Below the pieces are notes generated by a model that worked only from the letters and a program-made list of their open reading frames with translations, did no database searches and was not told the origin of the DNA. From Desulforamulus aquiferis (lineage in GTDB: Bacteria > Bacillota > Desulfotomaculia > Desulfotomaculales > Desulfotomaculaceae): 34,357 nt of DNA. The stretch covers positions 41,682-76,038 of the forward strand of contig AWVY01000021.1 of NCBI GenBank assembly GCA_004143605.1, written 5' to 3'. This document shows positions 8,064 through 16,208 of this stretch, piece by piece. Position 1 is the stretch's first letter; each line of letters begins with the position of its first letter. The translations under genes and the position numbers were made by a program.

Positions 8064-8837
8064 TTAAACATATTTTTTCATATGATTCAATGCCGCTTTT
8101 TCTAACCTTGAGACCTGGGCCTGGGAAATACCTATTTCCTCAGCCACTTCCATTTGGGTTTTACCCTCAAAGAAGCGTAAGGTTAGGATATGCTTTTCCC
8201 GGTCGCTGAGCCTGCGCAGGGCATCTCTTATGGAAATTCCTTCCAGCCAGCCTATATCCAGATTCTTTTCATCACTTATTTGATCCATAACGAAAATGGG
8301 ATCACCCCCATCATGATAGATGGGCTCAAACAGAGAGATAGGCTCTTGTATGGCATCTAGGGCAAAAACTATTTCCTCCCGGGGCATTTTTAGTTCCCCT
8401 GCTATTTCGTTAATGGAAGGTTCCCGAGAATATTTATTGACAAGGCTATCCCTTACCTGCAAGGCTTTATAAGCAACGTCCCTAAGGGATCTACTCACCC
8501 TGATGGGATTGTTATCCCTCAGATAACGTCGAATCTCACCAATGATCATAGGAACTGCATAGGTAGAAAATTTAACATTTTGGCTAAGATCAAAATTATC
8601 AATGGCTTTCATTAACCCTATACAGCCTACTTGGAATAGGTCGTCCACATATTCTCCGCGATTGGTAAATCGTTGGATCACACTAAGTACAAGTCTTAGA
8701 TTGCCGTTTATTAACTGACTCCGAGAATCCATATCCCCCTGCTGCATTGCTTCAAACAAAGTTCTCATCTTGCTGTTTGTTAATACGGGAAGTTTTGATG
8801 TATTTACCCCGCAGATCTCGACTTTGTTTACTAGCAT
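8064..8837 (-). CDS. sigG: RNA polymerase sigma-G factor (forespore)
   Basis: Late forespore-specific sigma factor that reads SASP, germination and spl genes. Intact, 257 aa. The N-terminal motif MLVNKVEICGVNTSKLPVLT is typical of SigG and separates it from SigF. Region 2 is GNLRLVLSVIQRF to FSTYAVPMIIGEIRRYLRDN; region 3 begins VSRSLRDVAYKAL; region 4 has ALRRLSDREKHILTLRFF and the helix-turn-helix TQMEVAEEIGISQAQVSRLE. Start ATG 8837 has GGGAGG upstream. It follows sigE after a 165-bp gap that carries a sigma-F-type promoter, and ends at a strong terminator. Confidence 0.97.
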   Translation of the reverse strand: MLVNKVEICGVNTSKLPVLTNSKMRTLFEAMQQGDMDSRSQLINGNLRLVLSVIQRFTNRGEYVDDLFQVGCIGLMKAIDNFDLSQNVKFSTYAVPMIIGEIRRYLRDNNPIRVSRSLRDVAYKALQVRDSLVNKYSREPSINEIAGELKMPREEIVFALDAIQEPISLFEPIYHDGGDPIFVMDQISDEKNLDIGWLEGISIRDALRRLSDREKHILTLRFFEGKTQMEVAEEIGISQAQVSRLEKAALNHMKKYV

Positions 8838-8888
8838 TTACCGGCCTCCCAAAGTTGCTTTATGTACGTTACTTCAGCCTACAGGTTC

Positions 8889-8917
8889 ATTATTACCTTG
8901 GCAAAATTCTTATATAC
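8889..8917 (-). promoter_or_regulatory. Sigma-F-type promoter of sigG
   Basis: Minus strand GTATA (plus 8913-8917), a 15-bp spacer, then GGTAATAAT (plus 8889-8897). This fits the sigma-F/sigma-G pattern GYATA-N15-GGnnAnAnT exactly. It is 52 bp before the sigG ATG. In Bacillus subtilis sigG is transcribed by sigma-F, so both sequence and location agree. Confidence 0.7.
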
Positions 8918-9002
8918 ATGAGGTTCGGAGCTAGTAAAAGCCTAAAAACACCACTAGAGCTGTTTTTTTGGCCTTTTTCAATGTTATTCTTGGTTTTTCA
9001 CC

Positions 9003-9734
9003 CTACTCCATCCTGTGAATTTCTTTTTTCAAACGCTTAATAATTCTTTTTTCTAGCCTTGAGATATATGATTGGGATATCCCCAGCATATCTGCAACTT
9101 CCTTTTGGGTTTTTTCCGTTCCATTATTTAGCCCAAAGCGAAGTTCCATAATCCTCCTCTCCCGCCCGGATAGTTTAAGTAGGGCCTGGTGTAATAGCTT
9201 TTTATCCACCTCTTCTTCAATATTTTTGTAAATGATATCATTCTCAGTACCCAGGACATCAGAAAGTAATAGCTCATTGCCGTCCCAATCGATGTTTAAT
9301 GGTTCATCAAAGGACACCTCTGAACGGGTCTTATTATTTCTTCTCAGATGCATGAGTATTTCATTTTCAATACAGCGTGAGGCATAGGTAGCCAGCTTTA
9401 TTTTCTTATTAGGGTCAAAGGTGTTCACCGCCTTAATTAGACCTATTGTGCCAATAGAAACCAAATCCTCAATACCCACACCGGTATTCTCAAATTTTCT
9501 GGCTATATATACAACCAACCTAAGGTTTCTTTCAATGAGAACACTTTTTACTTTACCGTCCCCGTCTCCCTCACCTAGTCGACCAATTAGGTCGTTTTCC
9601 TCATCATTTGATAAAGGTGGCGGTAATGCCTCGCTGCTCCCAACATAATGTATCTCCTGCTGATAGCCCAACCACTGCATTACCCGTACTACATAGAGCT
9701 TTACCAGCATTTTAATATGCCAAGGGTTCCTCAA
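9003..9734 (-). CDS. sigE: RNA polymerase sigma-E factor precursor (mother cell)
   Basis: Early mother-cell sigma factor, made as inactive pro-sigma-E and cleaved by SpoIIGA. Intact, 243 aa. Residues 1 to about 32 form an amphipathic pro-sequence ending [15 protein letters not shown], where Bacillus pro-SigE is cut between its two Tyr-containing positions (EVYYIGGSEAL). Region 2: [55 protein letters not shown]. Region 4: [15 protein letters not shown] and [19 protein letters not shown]. Start TTG 9734 is preceded by GGGAGGGAG; an internal ATG (residue 9) has no ribosome binding site. It follows spoIIGA by 50 bp and is co-transcribed with it. Confidence 0.97.
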   Translation of the reverse strand: MRNPWHIKMLVKLYVVRVMQWLGYQQEIHYVGSSEALPPPLSNDEENDLIGRLGEGDGDGKVKSVLIERNLRLVVYIARKFENTGVGIEDLVSIGTIGLIKAVNTFDPNKKIKLATYASRCIENEILMHLRRNNKTRSEVSFDEPLNIDWDGNELLLSDVLGTENDIIYKNIEEEVDKKLLHQALLKLSGRERRIMELRFGLNNGTEKTQKEVADMLGISQSYISRLEKRIIKRLKKEIHRME

Positions 9735-9784
9735 ATATCTCCCTCCCTAACTTTGAAACTAGGAAGCCAATAGTTTTGGGTGTA

Positions 9785-10666
9785 TTAAGGCCCCGTAATT
9801 TGATCCAGGCTTAGCTTCTTGCCATAAATACCCACCACTACATCCCTTATTTCAAGTTTTTCTGTTCCATGCCAAATCTCAACTACATCAGGCCGAATTC
9901 CTAAAAGCAATCCGTTTTCCCTACCCAGTGATTGAAAAGGAATAACCCTTAATCTTTCAGCATAGGGTGTATCAGATAGTGACATTATCGCCAGGGAACC
10001 ATCACTTAGCTTTGGATCGGAAATGGCCTCTGATATTTTAACAGGTAGCACTGACCTCAAAACTTCATATTCAACAACGATCACCGGATGTTGACTCAAT
10101 GGTTCAATAAGCTGGTTTCCAGTATCAACAAGTCCACGGACCAGGGCTTTTTTGCCCCAGAGATATACTGCCACCGGCATCTCACAAATGCTTTGCTGCA
10201 CACGTTTGAGCCAAATCATCGCCCCCCATTTACCCATTAAATAACTAAATATAATCGTAAGGGCTAACACTAACCATTTATTGTATTCAGCTTGGCCGAG
10301 CCAGTTACTACTGTAGCCTCCTGTATTTGACACCAGTAAATATTGCAGGCCCATGGCTAGGCCGGCTGTAAAAAAAGAGGCCAGCATCAATAACAGGGTA
10401 TCCTTGAGCAGCTTTCTCCAGCCACTGTATTTGAAGGCAATAAAAACCATTACTAGGCCCAAAAGAAGCTTTATGTATAAAACACCAAAAAGCCCTAACC
10501 CGGGAATAAATAAAGAAAGGGCATAAATGCACCCCACAGTCGCTGCAGTAAACATTCTGGCCGGTATTAACCTATTGCCTGTAAATCTTGATGTCAACCA
10601 CAGCACTGTAAAGTTCATCACCAAGTTTACAAAAATAAGCTCATCCACGTAGACCACTTGTCTCAT
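9785..10666 (-). CDS. spoIIGA: Sigma-E processing peptidase SpoIIGA
   Basis: Membrane aspartic protease that activates pro-sigma-E in the mother cell after it is triggered by SpoIIR. Intact, 293 aa from the ATG at 10666 (MRQVVYVDELIFVNLVMNF), which has GGGGGAG upstream; the frame is open further upstream but without a better start. Five hydrophobic membrane segments fill about residues 5-150. The soluble C-terminal half has the aspartic-protease motif VRGLVDTGNQL. It stands directly before its substrate gene sigE. A TATAAA box (plus 10726-10731) lies between the terminator at 10755-10781 and the start codon, a weak promoter candidate. Confidence 0.95.
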   Translation of the reverse strand: MRQVVYVDELIFVNLVMNFTVLWLTSRFTGNRLIPARMFTAATVGCIYALSLFIPGLGLFGVLYIKLLLGLVMVFIAFKYSGWRKLLKDTLLLMLASFFTAGLAMGLQYLLVSNTGGYSSNWLGQAEYNKWLVLALTIIFSYLMGKWGAMIWLKRVQQSICEMPVAVYLWGKKALVRGLVDTGNQLIEPLSQHPVIVVEYEVLRSVLPVKISEAISDPKLSDGSLAIMSLSDTPYAERLRVIPFQSLGRENGLLLGIRPDVVEIWHGTEKLEIRDVVVGIYGKKLSLDQITGP

Positions 10667-10754
10667 TACATTACTCCCCCTGCCTAAAGGGGTGGTTACT
10701 ACCATGATATGGTGTAAACAATCTATTTATACCAATATGGCCAAAATAACAAAA

Positions 10755-10781
10755 CCCTGGCAATATTATACAATGCCAGGG
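10755..10781 (-). terminator. Terminator between the DUF2007 gene and spoIIGA
   Basis: CCCTGGCA (10755-10762) pairs perfectly with TGCCAGGG (10774-10781), loop of 11. On the minus strand the stem is followed by TTTTGTTATTTT. It separates spoIIGA from the ftsZ side of the locus. Confidence 0.85.
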
Positions 10782-10849
10782 CTGGGAAACTTGTCAATTT
10801 CTGGTATTTAATTCCATTTAATTTCACCCTAATATCTACAAAATAATTA

Positions 10850-11095
10850 CTATCTTTCTTCGTCATCTTCCTGCATTGAAGTTAAAAATTCCTGGGCCTC
10901 CTCCAATAACTCCTCGGGAACCAACACCTGGACCTGAGAGTAGGGGCCAGTGGCTGAATTGCCAAAGATAATAGAGCTAAAACTCTCCCATTTTAGGTTG
11001 ACCGGAAATCCTGAGCTTTCCAGAGCCCCCTTTAATATCTCGGCTTCCATCATATTGGCCGCGTTAGTTAGTAAACGCCAAGTAGGAGTCATCAT
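10850..11095 (-). CDS. DUF2007 family protein (putative signal-transducing, GlnB-like fold)
   Basis: About 81 aa from the ATG at 11095 (MMTPTWRLLTNAANMMEAEI), which has AAAGGGTG upstream; a start five codons earlier lacks one. The pattern of a short strand (WRLLTNAAN), a helix with MMEAEILKGALESSGFPV, and a C-terminal VQVLVPEELLEEAQEFL matches the DUF2007 family, small proteins with a ferredoxin/ACT-like fold that often sit beside regulators or zinc ribbons. No experimental function is known to me. The tail EDDEER is acidic. It lies between ftsZ and spoIIGA, with its own terminator. Confidence 0.7.
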   Translation of the reverse strand: MMTPTWRLLTNAANMMEAEILKGALESSGFPVNLKWESFSSIIFGNSATGPYSQVQVLVPEELLEEAQEFLTSMQEDDEER

Positions 11096-11132
11096 ACTAC
11101 ACCCTTTCATATCTTTTTACATCCGGGATTTT

Positions 11133-11279
11133 CTAGTTTTGCGGATCATTCCAGTCATTTCGTTTGGAGTCTTTTTTAGCAGGCCCTTTATTATGATCAA
11201 TAAACTCCTGCTCTCCCCTTACTTCATTTAGTGCCTCTTTACGGGTCAGATTTTCTTTATTATCAATATTCTTTTTCAT
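11133..11279 (-). CDS. Small charged hypothetical protein (48 aa)
   Basis: An ORF of 48 codons: ATG 11279 (MKKNIDNKENLTRKEALNEV), ending NDWNDPQN. It has a perfect ribosome binding site, GGGAGGT, at seven-base spacing, which is the main reason for calling it. The product is hydrophilic and rich in Lys, Asn, Asp and Glu, with no Cys and no membrane segment; it is probably disordered. I recognise no family. It sits between the ftsZ terminator and the DUF2007 gene and probably shares a transcript with the latter. Confidence 0.6.
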   Translation of the reverse strand: MKKNIDNKENLTRKEALNEVRGEQEFIDHNKGPAKKDSKRNDWNDPQN

Positions 11280-11352
11280 GTTGTACCTCCCTATCAAATA
11301 CTTAACCTTAGTGTACCCAGGCTAAGTAAAGATATCCTTAGAACAGGCATGA

Positions 11353-11370
11353 GTCAAGGAACTGTCCCCG
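11353..11370. repeat. Possible short dispersed intergenic repeat
   Basis: GTCAAGGAACTGTCCCCG lies in the ftsZ downstream gap. Similar GGACTRYCCCSG cores occur at both ends of the murC-murG gap (19775-19797 and 19914-19937). Sequences of this kind recur around mobile-element remnants in clostridial genomes, but three loose matches do not prove a family. Confidence 0.3.
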
Positions 11371-11392
11371 GCTCGCATTGACAAATGGAAAA

Positions 11393-11412
11393 CCCCCGGG
11401 GTTGTCCGGGGG
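11393..11412 (-). terminator. Terminator after ftsZ
   Basis: CCCCCGG (11393-11399) pairs with CCGGGGG (11406-11412), loop GGTTGT. On the minus strand a TTTTCC stretch follows. It ends the dcw operon eight bases after the ftsZ stop. Confidence 0.85.
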
Positions 11413-11419
11413 TGAGGTA

Positions 11420-12470
11420 TTAGCGGCGGCGTAGGAAGGCAGGGATATCTAGGTCATCGTGGCTGGCAAAGGGCTTGATCTCCATTTCCTTTTTGCCCTT
11501 TTCCTTTTTGTTATTAAGACGGTGCTCAAAGCCTGTGGCAATTACGGTAACCCGTACTTCTTCGTTCATTCTTTCATCTATCACGGCACCAAAGATAATG
11601 TTAGCTTCAGGATCCGCAGCCTGGGCAATAATTTCAGCTGCTTCGTTAACTTCAAATAACCCTAGGGAAGAACCCCCTGTGATATTAAGGAGCACGCCCC
11701 TAGCTCCCTCAATGGATGTTTCCAACAGCGGGCTGGATATAGCTGCCCGGGCAGCTTCTGTAGCCCTGTTTTCACCCGTTGAACTACCAATACCCATTAG
11801 CAGAGCCTGTATCCTTCATGATAGTTTTAACATCGGCAAAGTCCAAGTTAATCAGTCCAGGAACGGCAATCAAATCTGAAATACCTTGTACACCCTGACG
11901 CAGGACGTCATCGGCAATACGGAAGGCCTCAACAATGGAGGTATGCTTATCAATTACCTGCAGCAAGCGATCATTGGGGATGGTAATTAAGGTGTCTACT
12001 TTGCTTTTGAGGTTCTCAATGCCGGATTCAGCCTGGGAAAGCCTTTTTCTCCCCTCAAAGGTAAAGGGCTTTGTAACAACCCCTACAGTAAGTGCTCCTA
12101 TTTCTTTGGCAACTTCCGCCACCACCGGTGCAGCACCGGTACCAGTGCCACCACCCATGCCGGCGGTAACAAAGACCATATCTGCACCCTTTAGGGCCTG
12201 CAGTATTTCATCCCGGCTCTCTTCGGCTGCTTTACAGCCAATTTCCGGGTTGGCCCCTGCACCCAGACCTTTAGTCAGCTTAGTGCCAATTTGGATTTTA
12301 TGGTTACTTTGGGACAAAAACAGAGACTGGGCATCTGTATTAACCGCAACGAACTCTACTCCTTTGAGTCCAGCACTGATCATACGGTTTACGGCATTAT
12401 TGCCACCACCTCCGACCCCGATTACTTTAATGTTAGCAAAATGGTCCAGGTCCAGCTCGAAGTCAAGCAT
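11420..12470 (-). CDS. ftsZ: Cell division protein FtsZ
   Basis: Tubulin-like GTPase that forms the Z-ring at midcell and at the polar sporulation septum. After repair it is 350 aa. GTP-binding parts: [15 protein letters not shown], the tubulin signature [16 protein letters not shown], and the T7 loop [11 protein letters not shown]. The C-terminal peptide [11 protein letters not shown] is the usual FtsA/SepF docking tail. Start ATG 12470 follows GAGGAGG. A two-base loss at plus-strand 11798-11801 breaks the frame after DTGSA; repair gives [16 protein letters not shown], the family consensus. Because a broken ftsZ would be expected to be lethal, this is strong evidence that the breaks in this sequence are errors. 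It is the last gene of the dcw operon. Confidence 0.96.
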
Positions 12471-12515
12471 ATAAATAATCCTCCTCTATGTTTATCACAG
12501 AAAGTCGCTTAAATA

Positions 12516-13493
12516 TTACCTAAACCGGGCCAAGACTCCACGCCATCCAGAATGGTCCTCCAAGCGACTGGAACTTCTTTTAGCACCATATATAACCAGT
12601 CCCACCGATGAGGTATAGCCAGGTCCATCAAGGCCTTCTTGGGAAGGTTTTGACCCTCCTGAAGGACCTATAGTAATTCGGGAAAAGGGGAATTGCGAAT
12701 GGGCTAGACTTAAAAAGTCCTTCAGTAATGTCCCTCCCCCTGTAAATACCAGACCGCCGGATAATGCTTCAAACCGACAATTTTTCTTTAAATCGTGGTA
12801 ACATAACTCAAGTATTTCTTTAACCCGAGATTTTATGATATCTACTGCTACGGTTCCTGAGATACTTCTTATGCCATTACCTGTAAGATTGGATATCTCT
12901 AATATGACCTCCGGTTCTGGATAGGATATTCCTAAAGTTCGTTTAACTCTTTCTGCTTCCCCTAGGGTTGTCCTAAGACAAACCGCTAGATCACTGGTGA
13001 TATGCTCACTGCCAATGGGTATTGTATGACTATAAATCAGCTCACCCTGATCATACACAGCTAAACCAGTCGTTGTTCCTCCCAGGTCAATTAATACTGA
13101 ACCTAGCTTTCTATCTGTTTCGGTTAAAAGCTTTTCTGCTGAAGCAATTGCGGAATGAACGGTTTCTATGATGGTTAAGCCAGCATTAACAACACATTGG
13201 GCTAAGCTTTCATCAATAATTTCAAACTCTCCAGTTAGTGAATCAGAGGTTGGGAAGGTAATATATACTTCCTTAACCAATTCTTTAGTCATGTCCTGGG
13301 CCAGCTCAACGGCATGGGCAATAGATTTGCCTAAAGCAAAACTATCATATACCTTACCCCGCCGGACACCAATGGCCGGACTCTCTCCAAAACCTGTAAT
13401 TATCGGATATCCATTGGGACCAACCTCGGCAATGACTGCAACAATTTTTGTAGTGCCAATGTCTAATCCCGCGACAGTACGTCTCCTGGACAA
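12516..13493 (-). CDS. ftsA: FtsA-like actin-family division protein lacking subdomain 1C
   Basis: FtsA tethers FtsZ filaments to the membrane. Intact, 325 aa from TTG 13493 (MSRRRTVAGLDIGTTK), which has GGAGGTG eight bases upstream; typical FtsA is 410-440 aa. Actin-fold phosphate loops are present: GLDIGTTK, VLIDLGGTTTGLAV, VFTGGGTLLKD. The C-terminus SGWRGVLARFR could be the amphipathic membrane helix. The missing part is internal: KEVYITFPTSDSLTGEF (about residues 75-90) runs straight into the segment that precedes NAGLTI and SAIASAEKLL, so about 80 residues, the whole of subdomain 1C, are absent. The frame is continuous, so this is not explained by the one- or two-base errors elsewhere. 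It sits 45 bp before ftsZ. Confidence 0.85.
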   Translation of the reverse strand: MSRRRTVAGLDIGTTKIVAVIAEVGPNGYPIITGFGESPAIGVRRGKVYDSFALGKSIAHAVELAQDMTKELVKEVYITFPTSDSLTGEFEIIDESLAQCVVNAGLTIIETVHSAIASAEKLLTETDRKLGSVLIDLGGTTTGLAVYDQGELIYSHTIPIGSEHITSDLAVCLRTTLGEAERVKRTLGISYPEPEVILEISNLTGNGIRSISGTVAVDIIKSRVKEILELCYHDLKKNCRFEALSGGLVFTGGGTLLKDFLSLAHSQFPFSRITIGPSGGSKPSQEGLDGPGYTSSVGLVIYGAKRSSSRLEDHSGWRGVLARFR

Positions 13494-13580
13494 GCCCAGC
13501 ACCTCCAGTGCAGCTTTTACTTAAAATGTAAAATTCAACAAAGAATAAAAATTCCCTTTTCAAAGAAGACCAAAAAATAG

Positions 13581-13922
13581 TTATTTTTTTAATATATGCC
13601 TGCGAATGATGGCTAAATTTTGGAACAAGCGCACACCAAAGGCAACCACTGCGGCTGTACTTAGGGGTACTCCTAGCTTTGTTCCCAGATATGCCAATCC
13701 CGCGGCTAATAGGGCATTACTAAAAAAACCTGTAACAAATATGCGGTTATCATAATGGTCTTCCATAGCCGCCCTGATTCCTCCGAAAACTGAATCTAGA
13801 GCTGCCAGCACGGCCAGTCCCAGATATTGTGCATAGGTTTGGGGTAAAACTATCGGAACATTTAGGCCAATCATTACGCCCAGGAATAATCCAACCAGGG
13901 CAATTATAACACCTATCCACAC
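13581..13922 (-). CDS. sbp: Small basic protein Sbp (DUF1290)
   Basis: Integral membrane protein, intact, 113 aa. Three or four hydrophobic segments: GVIIALVGLFLGVMIGLNV, LGLAVLAALDSVFGG, FFSNALLAAGLAYLG and AAVVAFGVRLFQNLAII. LDSVFGGIRA and FNALLA-type FFSNALLA blocks are typical of DUF1290. Start GTG 13922 has GGAGG ten bases upstream. The gene is a regular member of the divIB-DUF881-sbp-ftsA stretch in Firmicutes; its function is unknown, presumably at the division site. Confidence 0.88.
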   Translation of the reverse strand: MWIGVIIALVGLFLGVMIGLNVPIVLPQTYAQYLGLAVLAALDSVFGGIRAAMEDHYDNRIFVTGFFSNALLAAGLAYLGTKLGVPLSTAAVVAFGVRLFQNLAIIRRHILKK

Positions 13923-13924
13923 GG

Positions 13925-14649
13925 TTACCTGGCCTCCTTCAGTGGTTTAGCATATTCAAGATTTATATTATGGTAAAATGCCGGTACTACAATTTCGTCT
14001 TGCCTTTCCACACTAACGGTAATGCCCCAATCTTGCATAGTATCCACCAGGCCACCTTTGATTAAGAGACCACTTTCCAACTGGCCTGGGGAACCGATAG
14101 CCAAAACCTTATAGGGAGGCGATATTCTGGTAAGGTTTACATCAATGAAAGACCCTGCCAGCCTAATCTCGGTGGTAGATATAATCCTCTGACCGTTAAT
14201 TGACATAGCTTCTGCCCCTGATGCCCTTAGTTCATTAATAACCCTAAGGAGGTCCTCGTCTCTAACCGTAAAGAGGTTATCCCCTGGTTTATCCCCCTTA
14301 TTCATAGGAGCTATGCTTACTTCCACCCCCGGGCCTGTAACCTGGTTAGACCAGCCATTTGCCTAACCTTGATCAATTCCTCTTGAACTGCCTGGGATGC
14401 CTCGGGACGCCCTTTATCTGCTTTTGCCAGCTTATCTTCTAAATCAATGGCCTCACTAAACAGAGTACTATATTCCCTTTCTATCTGCCTAAGTTCCGTT
14501 GTCAGAAGCTGCACCCTGTCATAGGGCACGCCTGAATCCACCCGGCCAGCCGTCCTAAACTGAAAAGCCACCATCAGCCCCAGGGCCATTGAAACAAGCA
14601 ATATGGAAAAAAATAATGGTATATTAGTTTTTAAGCTTGGTTTATTCAT
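13925..14649 (-). CDS. DUF881 family membrane-anchored protein (copy nearest ftsA)
   Basis: After repair, 241 aa. One N-terminal membrane segment (IPLFFSILLVSMALGLMVAF) is followed by a coiled-coil region (LLTTELRQIEREYSTLFSEA, DLEDKLAKA) and the DUF881 core: GPGVEVSIAP, RDEDLLRVINELRASGAEA, SINGQRI, GSPGQLESGLLIKGGLV, YAKPLKEA at the end. One break at plus-strand 14334-14335 (CCC to CC). It ends two bases before sbp begins. DUF881 proteins (YlxW/YlxX type) occur between divIB and ftsA in many Firmicutes; their role is unknown, but an extracytoplasmic division function is likely from context. Confidence 0.85.
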
Positions 14650-14660
14650 CTTCAACCGCC

Positions 14661-15363
14661 TTAATTATCAGCCACAGGTTTGGCATAATCAAAGGAAATA
14701 GCTCCTGAAAACCCTGGAACATCAAGGTTTGTTTGTTTTCGAACTTGTACTTGAATACCCCATATTTTAAGCTGTTCAACAACCCCACCCTTCATAAAGA
14801 GTGAATTTTCTAAGGTCTGAGGGTTGCCGATAGCCTTGATGGTGAATGGGGCCGGCAGTCTTTTGTTTTTATTGGTAAGAATTGTTGGCCCAATGCAACG
14901 TATTTCACTGGTAGCTATCAGCCTGACATCATTTAGGCTATGGCCTCTGCCCCTGCGGCCTTAAGCTCGTTAAGTACCCTAAGCACATCTTCATCGTGTA
15001 AAACATATAGGTTTGGATCTTGTCCCGGCTGAAGTACCACATTGCTATCATTTAATGTTACTTCCACACCTGGCCCGGAAACAGCCTGAATTCCCGCAAT
15101 GATTCTACTGGTTTCCATTTCGGCAGCAAAGTTATCGGGCTGAACATTGGCCTTTTGATCCAACCTTTCCCTTAGCTCCACTACTCTTTTCTCCAGTTGG
15201 TTCCGGGCTTCCCTTTTTTCCTTTATTTCGTTGTTTAAGGTTTGTACCCGAGCAATGGGAGGGCTTTCATTAACCTCTCGGGAAAACCTGTATTGAATAG
15301 ATATCATTAGCCCAGTGCCAAGGCGACAAGAGCTATACCCAATTGATAACCCTTTATTTTCAC
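14661..15363 (-). CDS. DUF881 family membrane-anchored protein (copy nearest divIB)
   Basis: Tandem paralogue of the neighbouring DUF881 gene. After repair, 234 aa. N-terminal membrane segment (GYQLGIALVALALGLMISI), coiled coil (VQTLNNEIKEKREARNQLEK), then SGPGVEVTLND, HDEDVLRVLNELKAAGAEA, SLNDVRLIATSEIRCIGP, IGNPQTLENSLFMKGGVV, FDYAKPVADN. Start GTG 15363 overlaps the divIB stop by one base (TAGTG) with GGAGGGTG upstream, so translation is coupled. Breaks: plus-strand 15311-15313 (C4 to C3), which alone hides the true N-terminus, and 14939 (TT to T). The two copies share the core layout but differ throughout. Confidence 0.85.
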
Positions 15364-16108
15364 TATTGGACACCCTCCGGTTTAGAATATTTAACCACCG
15401 GCACCTTAGGATTAGACAAATCTATATATTCAATCTCTCCGCCAGCTTGCTTTAGGTTTGTGATTACCTGTTCAAAAACTAGTCCTTTATACTCAATTTC
15501 CTTGGGCAGGCCAAGCCTTCCCTGGGTGCCATCCACCGTGTACAGAAAAATTTGTCCAGTTTCATTTACATGCATCTCAGAGAGTTGTTGGATCAAGGTT
15601 CTTGGTAGTTGACTCAATGAGTGAAGCATCATGGGCAAATCCTTAGACTCGACAGTTTTGCCTGGACCACTCTCCTTAACGGTCAGTCCTGTAATCACCG
15701 GTAAGGCCGAGGCAATTGTGCCCTTTTGCAAGTATACCCCATCATTATCAACTTTAATAAAGCTGTTTTCCAGGGGGAGCAGAGCTACCGCCCTTCGCTC
15801 GGTAACGTTAATAATAATTTTATCCGGTAGTTTTCTTTCTAAGCTAACGACCTTAAGGAGCGGGAGCATGCTCAGCCGCTCTTCACACTGGCTCAAATTA
15901 AGTTTAAATATATTAGTTCCAGGAATAATTCCAGAGAATTCCTTTATTTCGTCCTTTTTCATCTGCTGATTGCCAACAATTTCTATTTTTTCAATCTCAA
16001 ACAACGGAGACTGTAACAAGATATATACGGCAGCACTTACCAGCAAAATAAAAAACACTTTGTACCAAGTGGTGTTTTTTCCGGGGCTTCAGCACGAGGT
16101 CGATACAA
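15363..16108 (-). CDS. divIB: Cell division protein DivIB/FtsQ
   Basis: Bitopic divisome protein that forms a complex with FtsL and DivIC/FtsB. After repair, 248 aa. A short cytoplasmic head (MYRPRAEAPEKNTTW) precedes one membrane segment (VFFILLVSAAVYILL); the POTRA domain starts SPLFEIEKIEIVGNQQM and has IPGTNIFKLNL and LPDKIIINVTER; the beta domain ends GEIEYIDLSNPKVPVVKY. Start TTG 16108 has GGGTGGGAG upstream. One break at the plus-strand T6 at 16075-16080 (should be T7); without repair the N-terminal 19 residues are lost. It lies 100 bp after murA and overlaps the next gene by one base. Confidence 0.9.
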
Positions 16109-16208
16109 ATCTCCCACCCCTTGAAATAATTTCCGATGTTGCCCATTTTTACAATATTATAACTGATAAGTGATAGCCTTGTCCAAGGCAAAACTAAAAA
16201 AAGAGCCA

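Noticed and set aside
11475-13524. Long plus-strand open frames opposite ftsZ and ftsA (for example 11935-12474 and 13168-13524)
   Set aside because: They are mirror frames of well-supported minus-strand genes, are rich in Ser, Pro and Thr, and have no ribosome binding sites or family resemblance.
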